Shown piece after piece: positions 1-9,700 of a stretch of DNA of 23,304 nt; position 1 is the stretch's first letter; each line of letters opens with the position of its first letter. The stretch lies in assembly GCA_013115135.1 (NCBI GenBank), contig JABANP010000673.1:1-23304 (forward strand), read 5' to 3'. The translations under genes and the position numbers were made by a program. The notes beneath the pieces are model-generated. The model saw only the letters and a program-made list of their open reading frames with translations. It ran no database searches and was not told where the DNA came from. The stretch comes from Perkinsus olseni (taxonomy: Eukaryota > Perkinsozoa > Perkinsida > Perkinsidae).

Positions 1-535
1 TGGATGGTGTAACCACAACCGAACCCTTGCCACGGCCGACTGCGTTGATACCGCGAGCCTTACAACCCCAAGTATTAGTTGATCGAACCGACGGACCCTG
101 CCTTGTACTGACGCGTGACGTATCCTCAGTGCACTTGTGAATAAGTCTCGGAGAACGGCGAACACCCTCTGACATGTGAGCGGCCTCACTACGTACTCCA
201 CTTCGCGTTAGAACCATGACTACTATCAACTCAAGGTCTGAACTACTGGATATACAAGCTACCTTCTGACCAACGTAACGTGCGTGCACCGTAACTAGAC
301 GTCAGTTGCGAACCTCAACAGTGCAGTAAGTGAACCAGGAACTCTGTAGCGGTCCAGAGTTTAGGTAAACCTAGCTACCGCAACAATCCAACAACTGCAG
401 CAATATACCGCAACACTCAGCTTCAAACCTCACGCAACGCGCAAAGCACGCTAGCTGCACGCAGACACAATGTCCCGCGCACTTACACACTTAAGAACCC
501 TCAACGTTGAAAGAATGCCACTGCGGTATCGCACA
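1..535 (-). repeat. 3' LTR copy (truncated by window edge)
   Basis: Positions 1-364 match 12235-12598 with two mismatches seen (near positions 44 and 168). Positions 423-535 match 12648-12760. Between them is a diverged patch of about 50-58 bp. Identity stops at 535/12760, which is the 5' boundary of the LTR in element orientation. The window starts inside the repeat, so its full length is unknown but at least 535 bp. The copy also carries the first 72 or so codons of the gag frame, with the ATG at 217-215. Confidence 0.88.
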
Positions 536-842
536 TTGCCCGCGTGGTAACAGTGGTACCAAACAACAGTTGAGACACTTCATTACGCAACTAAGACCAA
601 TTATATACATAAATAACAGTATGACAAGTTGTACGCATACACCATCACCGTACGTAACACACGTGCTATGCAACCAGAGTACGACACGATGAACGAATCA
701 GTGACGCGATACAAACCTTCTCAACACTGAGACTATGGCACCATAACATGGGGCAACCACAGCAAAAATAAATGAAAGACACTTCTATCATCAACCTTAT
801 CCTCATCTTTCATCGTCTCCGACAAAGTGTATCATAGAACCA
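536..842 (-). other. Non-coding stretch between ORF3 and 3' LTR
   Basis: About 300 bp downstream of ORF3 in element orientation. It has no convincing ORF and is A-rich near 760-800 on the plus strand. A polypurine tract is expected next to the 3' LTR, but the bases at 536-550 are not clearly purine-rich on the element strand, so none is called. Confidence 0.5.
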
Positions 843-2156
843 TTAGTCCCATGAGCCAAAGTCACCGTACTCCCCAACCTTAGAGGAGCTCGACGAACTA
901 CCTTGCTGTTCAGCCTCATCATTAGAGCCCTTATAACAATAACTCTTCTCAATCTTGTGAACAGCTTGGACAGCAGCCTCAGCAGATACACTGTTAACGT
1001 CCAACCAACCAAAGATCCACTCCCAACGACGGAAGGTACTAATAGCCATCGGATCGAAGTTGCTGGCCTCCAGAGCAGAAAGAGCAGCCGCGTTACCTTG
1101 AGGATCATCATGGTAACAGTTGTACAGACACCTCCAGAAGATAGTCTTGTACATAGTAAATACCCTCATTAGACTGAAGTAAACCGGCTTAGTCAACGCT
1201 CTAACCCTCTTGTCGTAGGAATCACCATCAGCCACCGTACCCGATGCAATAACAGGAGGACGATGAGGATCAATATCCCAGAAACCTAGCGCATCATAGA
1301 AGGTCAATACCACCAACATCCTGATAACATGACCCGCAGTACACAGAGTAGGACTATACACCAAGGCTTCAGAATCCATATCCAAAACATTGATAACATC
1401 CTTACCAGCGTAGCGACTGCGAAACTTCGTCCTACCATGTAGAACAAAGAGACGTAAGGTAGGTTGCATAAACCCCCAAACTTCTGGTAGTATTATAACA
1501 GACCTCAATACCGGGATGTTCATAACCAACCATTCAAACGAATTCATATCCGCCTGCTTAAGAGAAGGAACCGCCGGAAACCCCAACCAATCAACATGGA
1601 GACGAGGTAAACGGTTACGACCCTTGCTAGAACCAGCATTCTTCAAAGCATCGGAGGTATACTGATACTTAATGATGGGACAACGGAACTGTTGCTGATG
1701 AACCACATCAGAATAAGACACATTAGGAGTCAAAACCACATGACGCAACTCATCAATAGGCTTAATACCCGTATCACCATCGATAGGGCTTCTATCACAG
1801 AGCTTCTTGACCAACTTCTCAAGAACCTGACTCCTTTTATCAGCAACATCCTTGTTCTGGTCGGTATACTGAACTGCTTCATCCAACAACTCGATGAAGG
1901 TAACCATCTCCTTGGTATCGATAGACTCATCCTTACTAATCTTCTCGAAGCGAACCATCAAATCATCGATAAGCATACCCATTATCGTAGAGAATGAGAA
2001 GAAAAACCCAGTAAAGAGAGCACCTATATCAACACAGTAAGTGCTTCTCAACCCCAACAGATAGATAACCACCAATAAAATACTAGCGGCTTCAATAACC
2101 AACGGATAAACGCGAGAATTCGAGAGAAAACCCCTCGAACGATAAACCCACGACAA
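843..2156 (-). CDS. Third ORF of the retroelement, membrane-protein-like, in env position
   Basis: This 437-codon frame lies between pol and the 3' LTR, where env-like genes sit in errantiviruses and some BEL elements. Two hydrophobic segments lie near the N-terminus (about residues 19-36 and 43-63, numbered from a TTG at 2156), followed by a polar body with weaker hydrophobic stretches near 215-240 and 285-305. The C-terminus is rich in serine and acidic residues. I see no signal peptidase site, furin site or fusion peptide and recognise no family. The frame is open back to a TGA near 2184 but has no ATG before about residue 59, beyond both hydrophobic segments. A spliced mRNA or non-AUG initiation would be needed to make the membrane part. 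Env-like is an inference from position and hydrophobicity only. Confidence 0.6.
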   Translation of the reverse strand: MSWVYRSRGFLSNSRVYPLVIEAASILLVVIYLLGLRSTYCVDIGALFTGFFFSFSTIMGMLIDDLMVRFEKISKDESIDTKEMVTFIELLDEAVQYTDQNKDVADKRSQVLEKLVKKLCDRSPIDGDTGIKPIDELRHVVLTPNVSYSDVVHQQQFRCPIIKYQYTSDALKNAGSSKGRNRLPRLHVDWLGFPAVPSLKQADMNSFEWLVMNIPVLRSVIILPEVWGFMQPTLRLFVLHGRTKFRSRYAGKDVINVLDMDSEALVYSPTLCTAGHVIRMLVVLTFYDALGFWDIDPHRPPVIASGTVADGDSYDKRVRALTKPVYFSLMRVFTMYKTIFWRCLYNCYHDDPQGNAAALSALEASNFDPMAISTFRRWEWIFGWLDVNSVSAEAAVQAVHKIEKSYCYKGSNDEAEQQGSSSSSSKVGEYGDFGSWD

Positions 2157-2607
2157 ACCGTTCCTTAAGACTACTGAGCGTCACCCAGTCTACACAGAGC
2201 TGAGGACGTAACACCCAAATACTCTACTGACGTCTAGAATCCCTCAACGTAGGTATACAACCCACACTCCCTTCGAGAACAATGAAGGAACAATGAACGG
2301 CTCGCAACAGTAACCGCGCGACCGAAAATAAGGGAATCGCAAGAAATCGCAAGAGCGCAAGATCAGCGCGCCTTAGGCAAAACGGCTGATAACCAGATCA
2401 ATCTCCAACGCAGAGAGAGACCCCAAGCACCCCCGGTGTGCACGTTCGTGGTGGAAACAATCAAACAATAATAGATAATCTACTGACAATTGTGGAGGGA
2501 TAACCCTCAACTAGTAGCAATTGAAACCTCACATCTCAAACCTTAATAATCACAACAGCAGTTAATCATCGCATCACAACAGTCAGAAGACGATCTTAAA
2601 CTATAAA
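2157..2607 (-). other. Spacer between pol and ORF3
   Basis: About 450 bp without a supported ORF. On the minus strand an acceptor-like GCTCAG lies shortly upstream of the ORF3 frame, near 2174-2180, and would join in frame, which fits a spliced ORF3 message but is not proof. No other structure was seen. Confidence 0.4.
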
Positions 2608-5600
2608 CTATAGAGTGACACGGCTCAAGACGACCTTCAGCAACTCCTCCAAATCTTCACATCGTCGCCTTGTCCACATCGAACCTTCAGGCTTCACATA
2701 CACCAACTTGTCTAGAGTGGTAGTGAAGACACCCTTATCCCTAACTGGAGCAACCACAAGACCATGATCACGATACACCACAGTCATCGGCTGCAACTTA
2801 ATGCCATCTTCAGAGCTTTCCTCCTCACCTAGGACTTGGGCTAAACCCACATAAGGAATCGCCGTGGAAACCACGAAAGAACCCTTAGGCGGATGAACCA
2901 TCATGAAGTGCCCGAACTTGAGTACCTCAGAGACACCCAACTCCTTCCTTAGCCCTTCATCCTTTACCTTCGGGATGTCAATCGAACCCTCGAGATCACA
3001 ACCCTCCTCAGGAGACCCTTCTCCCTCCGATTGCACCTCAGTCCGAACACCCGGAGGCAGTGAATCCTCACCCGGAGTATCCATCACATCTGGAAATACA
3101 CCCGGAGGTAACGAAGACTCACCTTCTTGCCCTGAAGCGAAAGCTGATGGCCAATTCACAACCCCACTGTCGACTGCCGCCCGCGTCCTCAGCTGTCGGA
3201 CCCTCTCTCCATCCAACCTTCGCTGCTCATCACTATACTCGAACCATTTAAGAGTACCGTCCGCCTCACAATAAACTCGCTTCCCCTTTAGAAGATGATC
3301 ATAAATCAGCTTCTGCAATGCACCCGCATGCTTTAAATTCCTCAACGGGAAACTCTCTTCTACACCATATACTTCAGGGACCTCAGCAGCCGAACCTTGG
3401 GCATCTGCAGCAACTCCACCTAACCCTGGGATAACAATCCCTGGGGTGACCCCAACCAAAGCACTTCCCTTCAAACTCGTCACAGTACCAGGACCATACC
3501 ACCTAGTATCCAGATGGTTACCAATCACTAAATCCGACCCCTTCGACATAAACACTACATCGAAGAGCGCAGGGGTATACCTTCGATCCTTATCTTGATT
3601 CAACCTCTCAAGATACTTAGATTGCTTCATACGCCACAACTCCAAATACTCGGATAACGTCACTCTAGCTTGATCCCTAGCACCCTCTAAAGCCGGTATG
3701 CTATCTTGCACGAACTGAACCACATCAGTATCCAAGTATTTCAGCTTAAGAACTTCCCAATTCACTTCACCATCGAGACTACCCCTCTCACCTGGTACCC
3801 TAATACCGTAAACGAAGTGCAACTCAGCAGGACACACATTTGCCCACAACCTTGGGGTCATATTATAGGCGCGTATTGCTAGCAAATAATCCTCAATACC
3901 CGTGGCTCCCTTACCCTTTGAGCTCCTTAGCGCCTTCGTGACCTCTACGAAGTCCTTATGCGCCCTCTCCCAAAAGGATAAATACTGGGAATACCCAGGT
4001 AAAGTATAATATTTAACCCCATGCTTGGCCAACGTCAGCTTCACCTCTCGCCGAATCAACCTCGCTCTATCATTGTCAGTTATCAAGACCCTCGGAGCTC
4101 CATGCTCACAAAATATCGCATGAAACCCTAGCGCAATCGTCCTCGTCTTACTATCCTTCAACACCCTCGCGCAGGTAAACCCCGATACATGATCTTGAAC
4201 TAACAACAAATAGTGGTCTTGATCGGACTCACCTTTCCTATCATATGGCCCAACCAAATCCGCACCAACCACTTGCCACAGACCACCAGTCACCAACTCT
4301 TGAACTTCTCTAGTAATATAACTCATCGATCGCACTGCCCTCGCCTTCAAACACGGAACGCAGGACCCTAGAGTTGACTTCACTAGTCGAGACATACCCG
4401 TTCGGTCGAACCTCTTCTGCAACTTGCGATATACCCTAGCACCACCCAGATGGATGAACGCATAATGGTATATCACCGCCAATACTTGAACCACCACATC
4501 AGAGTAATTCGAAACCCCTAGGTATACAACCCCTCGACCCGTCAGACACTCTTCACTATTCTTCGAGCTCGGACGTCTATGAATCAACCCATCATGATCC
4601 AGATAACAAATCCGCGCAAACCTCTCAATAACTCTAGCGCGCATACCCAGATCTTTTCTACTCGCGTCCCCGCGTAGGTAATCGGCGAATTTCTTCAAAT
4701 CCTCATCCACCTCTTGACACCTCCTACTACATTTCAGCACACAGTCTAAGAACTCTTCCTCCCCGAGTAATTCCTCAGTGGCCAACCCTTCCTGCGTCGC
4801 AAACCTCATGAGTGCTGCCAACTCCTCATATTCTTCTCCTGCAAATCCTTCCAAGTCTGGTAAATTAATACCATCCTCGTTGACAACCATCACGTGGCGA
4901 CTGCTATCCACCTTCTCTTCTTCACCCTTGGTTTGGGAAACCACCGCACAACCCTTGGAAGAAATAGAATCCTTGTCCTCGTGGTCGACGTCACAACAAG
5001 ACCCCTTGAACTCACCGTCGTCACACCTTACATCTTCCGACTCGGTATCATCTATCGGAGACTCCCGATGGTCATAGACCACAGTTGAAGTCGCCGAAAC
5101 CTTAAGAACCTCTGATACCCGAATCGACCTTCTTAACTCCACATTAGCTCTAGTAATACCGTCAGCCAAGTTCAACTCGGACGGAATGTGTCGGACGACC
5201 ACATCCAACTCCTTACATAGAGCTCGGATCTCCTCCAACCGTCTCCTTTCCGGGGCTGGAAGCTTGCGATCATTTGACGGACGCCTGAGTCTATAAATGG
5301 TGATCTCGCTGTCACACAACAGTAAGACCCGTCGACTCTTATACTGTGGAGCTAAACCATGTAGAGGAGCTTGCAACGGTCTCAGCACGGTAGGGATGGG
5401 TAAGTAACTAGACGCAGATTGGAGATACTTCAAACCATGATGCAAAGCGACCAGCTCTTTACGCGGGATAGACCACGTAACCTGACCTGCTGGAAATAGC
5501 GCACCTTTAGCCATTAACCGACTATTCGAAGTATCACCCGATGTCCTTACATCCACACCCCATGCATCACTAGATGCATCCGTGCTCACCACCAAGGACT

Positions 5601-6780
5601 CGTTATGGAGGTCTACAAACCGCTGTGTACCCATGCCAGCACACTGCCTTTGAGCGTCGAACAACCACCTCCGTAACCTTTCTAACAACTCCTTATCCTT
5701 TAACACTTCGGACCAGTCCTTGGCGACCTTGCAAATGTCTCTCCATAGGAAGCGACCCTGCATATCTACCTCCAGTAGCAACCCCATAGGATCGTACAAA
5801 GAGGATAGAATACCGCACGCTCGCCTCTTGTCAACCTTACCATCCGGCGGAGTACCGGAACACACGCAGTGCAACTCGTCGACCTCAGTGATCACCTCAT
5901 AACCTAGGAGATGACCAGGAGCATTTGCCGTACCATCACTCTTCTCCTTCCGTCCACCATGAGCCGTCTCTAGATCTTTTAACGGATCGGTACACAACCC
6001 ATGACCACGGAATACGTAGGAGACGAAATCCCTACCAGTTCGAGCCTCACGATCGGTATTACCACCGAAATACAGATCATCAACGAACTTCTCGAACTGT
6101 ATCACCCTAGGTACCGGAGGACCCGCTCGAATATATTTCACCGCTAGGGGCGACGGCCTTACCAGACAGTCAGAAACCCTAACCGGATCTAACCTTCTTG
6201 CGTCCACCACCTCCTCATTACCTGGGCGTAGAGAATTCTTGATACCGACAATCTCCTCAATAACATCATAGCTGCACGCCTCCAACATATTTGGTGCTGT
6301 GGTACTACCAAAGGAAACCCTCAACCACAGGACCGTATAAGGGCCTATACATGTATAGGAACAATAGGGGGTATCCACCAAAGATGTCACCATCTGGCAA
6401 AATGCCTTCGAGACATCCGACCCTATTAAGTGGCGATAACCTCTAGTATGCAATAAGACGCCTAGCAGATCACCTTGGGTGCGACCTCCCTTGAGACAAA
6501 ATTTATTCATCTCGCGGAAGTCCAATACGATGCGGCATGGAGTAGTCACATGATCAGTACGAAAGACAGCATGTGACGGCGTAAAGTGTTTTGGTAAGGT
6601 AACCACGGTACCCTGGAGTGCACTACCCTTGGATAATAAATCCCAAGTCCTCTGACACTCCGTAGCAGTTGGGGACCTCACACAATTACCCTCCAAATTG
6701 TTCTTGACAATACCGCAGAAACCCTTGTTGACATAAACACCCAAAGCTTTCTCAAAGGCCTGTCTTTGGCTTTCATTCAA
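2608..6780 (-). CDS. pol: Pol polyprotein: reverse transcriptase, RNase H, integrase
   Basis: This 1390-codon frame copies element RNA into DNA and inserts it. The RT occupies roughly residues 1-330, with catalytic Asp122 in SDVSKAF and the FVDD box at 232-235, followed by the BEL/Pao-like block containing SSLYDPMGLL. RNase H follows (STDASSDAWG near 405, then a downstream CDSE and a HIPSELNLADG block). The integrase has an HHCC-like zinc region ending CVPC near 810, then D, D and E near 840, 903 and 939 with exactly 35 residues between the second D and the E (DD35E). The C-terminal 350 residues are acidic and of unknown role. The frame starts after a TGA at 6789-6787 and its first codon in the usual listing is TTG, not ATG. 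The RT N-terminal segment appears to be encoded in the preceding gag-pro frame, so Pol is probably made as a fusion. Confidence 0.92.
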   Translation of the reverse strand: MNESQRQAFEKALGVYVNKGFCGIVKNNLEGNCVRSPTATECQRTWDLLSKGSALQGTVVTLPKHFTPSHAVFRTDHVTTPCRIVLDFREMNKFCLKGGRTQGDLLGVLLHTRGYRHLIGSDVSKAFCQMVTSLVDTPYCSYTCIGPYTVLWLRVSFGSTTAPNMLEACSYDVIEEIVGIKNSLRPGNEEVVDARRLDPVRVSDCLVRPSPLAVKYIRAGPPVPRVIQFEKFVDDLYFGGNTDREARTGRDFVSYVFRGHGLCTDPLKDLETAHGGRKEKSDGTANAPGHLLGYEVITEVDELHCVCSGTPPDGKVDKRRACGILSSLYDPMGLLLEVDMQGRFLWRDICKVAKDWSEVLKDKELLERLRRWLFDAQRQCAGMGTQRFVDLHNESLVVSTDASSDAWGVDVRTSGDTSNSRLMAKGALFPAGQVTWSIPRKELVALHHGLKYLQSASSYLPIPTVLRPLQAPLHGLAPQYKSRRVLLLCDSEITIYRLRRPSNDRKLPAPERRRLEEIRALCKELDVVVRHIPSELNLADGITRANVELRRSIRVSEVLKVSATSTVVYDHRESPIDDTESEDVRCDDGEFKGSCCDVDHEDKDSISSKGCAVVSQTKGEEEKVDSSRHVMVVNEDGINLPDLEGFAGEEYEELAALMRFATQEGLATEELLGEEEFLDCVLKCSRRCQEVDEDLKKFADYLRGDASRKDLGMRARVIERFARICYLDHDGLIHRRPSSKNSEECLTGRGVVYLGVSNYSDVVVQVLAVIYHYAFIHLGGARVYRKLQKRFDRTGMSRLVKSTLGSCVPCLKARAVRSMSYITREVQELVTGGLWQVVGADLVGPYDRKGESDQDHYLLLVQDHVSGFTCARVLKDSKTRTIALGFHAIFCEHGAPRVLITDNDRARLIRREVKLTLAKHGVKYYTLPGYSQYLSFWERAHKDFVEVTKALRSSKGKGATGIEDYLLAIRAYNMTPRLWANVCPAELHFVYGIRVPGERGSLDGEVNWEVLKLKYLDTDVVQFVQDSIPALEGARDQARVTLSEYLELWRMKQSKYLERLNQDKDRRYTPALFDVVFMSKGSDLVIGNHLDTRWYGPGTVTSLKGSALVGVTPGIVIPGLGGVAADAQGSAAEVPEVYGVEESFPLRNLKHAGALQKLIYDHLLKGKRVYCEADGTLKWFEYSDEQRRLDGERVRQLRTRAAVDSGVVNWPSAFASGQEGESSLPPGVFPDVMDTPGEDSLPPGVRTEVQSEGEGSPEEGCDLEGSIDIPKVKDEGLRKELGVSEVLKFGHFMMVHPPKGSFVVSTAIPYVGLAQVLGEEESSEDGIKLQPMTVVYRDHGLVVAPVRDKGVFTTTLDKLVYVKPEGSMWTRRRCEDLEELLKVVLSRVTL

Positions 6781-6786
6781 CCTCCT
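6773..6786 (-). promoter_or_regulatory. gag-pro/pol overlap, candidate +1 frameshift site
   Basis: On the minus strand the two frames overlap only from 6786 to the gag-pro TGA at 6775-6773 (AGGAGGTTGAATGA). Gag-pro reads GAG GTT GAA TGA; pol reads TTG AAT GAA. Moving from the first to the second requires a +1 step. The UGA in the A site is a plausible pause, as in other +1 recoding sites. One extra G in the GG run would give the same appearance, so an assembly insertion is the main alternative. Confidence 0.5.
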
Positions 6787-9700
6787 TCACCGAAGCAGCA
6801 CCTCTATTTGCCGCCTGCTTGTAGTTGAAATCCGGCCTTGCATTACCACTCCATGGAATTTCCACGATAGGTCGACCCAGAACAGCGCTATGGTCATACA
6901 CCCATTCTCGAGGTATAACCTTCCACGGTGGCAACGAGTCTAAACCCTCAGGTTCTTGTTCGCGTTGCCCGCGGTCGTCACCCTCCTTCACCTCGTCATC
7001 AGATCCTCGTTTGTGTTGCCCGCGGTGATCAATTTTTTCACCTTCGGCTTGGGGGTTACCCTCACCGTTAGTAGGCTCTTGTTGATCGGAAGTGTTACCT
7101 TCCCCTTGGCAACCACAATTATTAATCGAGAACCCTTCAGTTGTTGGGTGACCAATAGCATCTGGCCTAATCGCAGAGAACCATGGGGAGTTACCATCTT
7201 GCAACTCCTCAACCGTAGGGCACGTCAATTTTGGGTCACTCTCCCTAACCAGACTTACTATCAAAGATACCTGATATTGCAACCTAGTACTCTCCTCCGG
7301 AGGGGAAGATTTAATAGGTGCCACTGACGTAAGGTACTTGACTTCGTCTGAGAACCTGACCCTTGACGGAACCCTATTACCAGCAGACTGATCATTAGTC
7401 TGCACCTTAGAACCAGCCTCACTCAACACGATAGTAGTGTTCAGCTTTGCGAGTGTCGAACACCCCAATAGCAAAGGAACTGTCAAGCTATCCGATGTAA
7501 CCACGAAGTGGTCTATTACAGACCTTGAACCCGCGGTAACCTTCAGCTTAACACTACCATGTATCGTGAGCGTAGCACCATCCGCCACATTGACCTTAGG
7601 AATATTGGAAGTATCCAACTTCTTCTCCGGAGCAACCTCCTTCAACATAGACTCTGTAACCAGAGATACTTCCGCACCTGTGTCAAACAAAGCGGTGGTA
7701 GATCTCCCCTCTAGTATCACACGACCGAGAACCATTGGCACATGTAACCCATGCACCTCTAATGGTGAATCACCTGACGAATCCTGTGACCCACTACCCT
7801 TATCTCGGACTACCATGTGAACAGAAGCGTTGGGGTTAGGGACCCTAGGCTTCGAGGGAGATGGTGAACCATTCCTTCTTGCAGCAGTCGGTGTTGTACG
7901 ACACGTATAAGCCAAATGTCCCGGGAACCCACAGCGGTTACACTTCGCTCTCTCTAGGTTGACCCGACAATCATCCAACTTATGGCTCACACTACCACAT
8001 CGTAAACACCTAGATTCCAGCTCAGCGGGCTGCTCCGCTTTGCAGTTGCGCGCGGAATGACCCATCTTCAGACACCGGAAACATTTAATTTCTGCTGCAT
8101 CTCTACCCATAGCCATTAACATCTTCGGCTCAAACTCGGCTTCTGACTCCGCTCCCTCGGTACCCACTGAGTGGACTGACGAGTTGCGGAACCTGCTGCC
8201 TGAATACCCCTCTCTGGAGCCATACCTCTCTCTTGAACCAGAGCGACCATCTCTAGCCCCATAACTTGGTCTGGGACCTTCGAACTGAGTCACCTTGGAT
8301 ATCTGCTTAACCTTAGCGGCCTTAGCAACCACCTTCCTCTTAAACTTCTCATAAGAGATACCAATATCCTCCAAATAATCTTCCACCTTATCCCTCAGTC
8401 TATCACTATTTAACCCCACATAGAGCCTCCATTTCAGGCTATACTCCAAAGGAGCAGCACCCAAATAATAAAGCTCAGTAGATAAGGTATCCAACTGCTT
8501 AACAAATTGGTCCACTGTATCCTTCCCTTGGACACAATTTTCCAATTCCTTCTGCACCTTCTGAAGGTGTTCATTGGTATCATAATGCTTGCGAAAGGCC
8601 TTCTTCACTCTTCGCAGATAATATCCATACTCGCTCTGACAATTCCTCGGGGCATACTCCCCTCTGTCACCCCTACCCCAGGAGTGCGGTTCCGTATGAT
8701 GTTTCAACCATAGGTACTTAACCACATAGGGATGACCCTCTGTTTTTTCTTCCATCTCTTCCAACCAAGCAGAACCCGACCTTTTATCTTCTCCACCTCT
8801 AAACCTATACGAAGGCTTCAACCTTAAGGCCACCTGCTCAGCCGTGTCGAACTCCTTAACGAGGATAATCGACCTCTTCTTGCAACGTCTATGACCACAA
8901 CCTCTACAAACCTCTGTCTGGCCTCTGCCCCTCCTTCTTGGGCGAAAGGTAGAACCTCCCGTCAACCGTTGTCTCCCGGACGCATCCGAGTGACCTGTAC
9001 CTCCACTACTACTTTCACTACTACTACTACCCGAGGGACTACCATCCGAACCATTATTTCTACGTCTTCTAGTGAAGGAGTGATGACTTCTTGAGCTAGA
9101 GTCAGAGGATCTCTTCCGGCTTCTCCTAATACCCTCACGTCCTCTTCGTGAACGTTGCCCGCGTTGGGCACGTCGTCCACCCTTCGACGAGTCAGTAGAA
9201 CTACTCTCACTCGAATAGTCCTTAGACCTTCTACTCTTAGTCTCACTCTTACCACCTCCTTCATTCCTCTTAACCCTGGATTGAGACCCAATATCGGATC
9301 TACCTCCACGGTCTCCATACCTTGTCCGAGATGTACGCCCGTGATCGCCCTTGCCACCCTTTCTTCCTCGAGCAGAACCTTCATACGACGTCACAGAACT
9401 TGAACTTGAGTCCATCCCATCAACACTCGTAGTTGTTACTTTTTTATCTTTTTTAGCTTTATCATTAGAATCAATACCTGAATTAGGTTTGAGAACCCTT
9501 ACTGGAGCACTTCTGCCCTTGAAGGTATCCCCAAACAACTCCTCATGCACAATGATATCTCTATCCTTGGAGCAGGTACTCTTGGAACCCTTCTCCTGGT
9601 GGTCGGAACCACGCGCATCATCAGCAGGCTCGATAGACATTGATGATACGTAGTTGGATAAGTTGGGAAACAGAACCAGACTGACATTAGTACAATTAGC

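Noticed and set aside
803..1172. Overlapping ORFs on both strands within ORF3
   Set aside because: They are shadows of the 437-codon frame, without domains or start context of their own.
6781..6787. AAGGAGG on the minus strand just before the pol frame, like a bacterial ribosome-binding site
   Set aside because: The organism is eukaryotic (GT-AG introns, LTR retroelement, peroxisomal-type enzyme), so the match is chance; recoding or an indel better explains pol expression.
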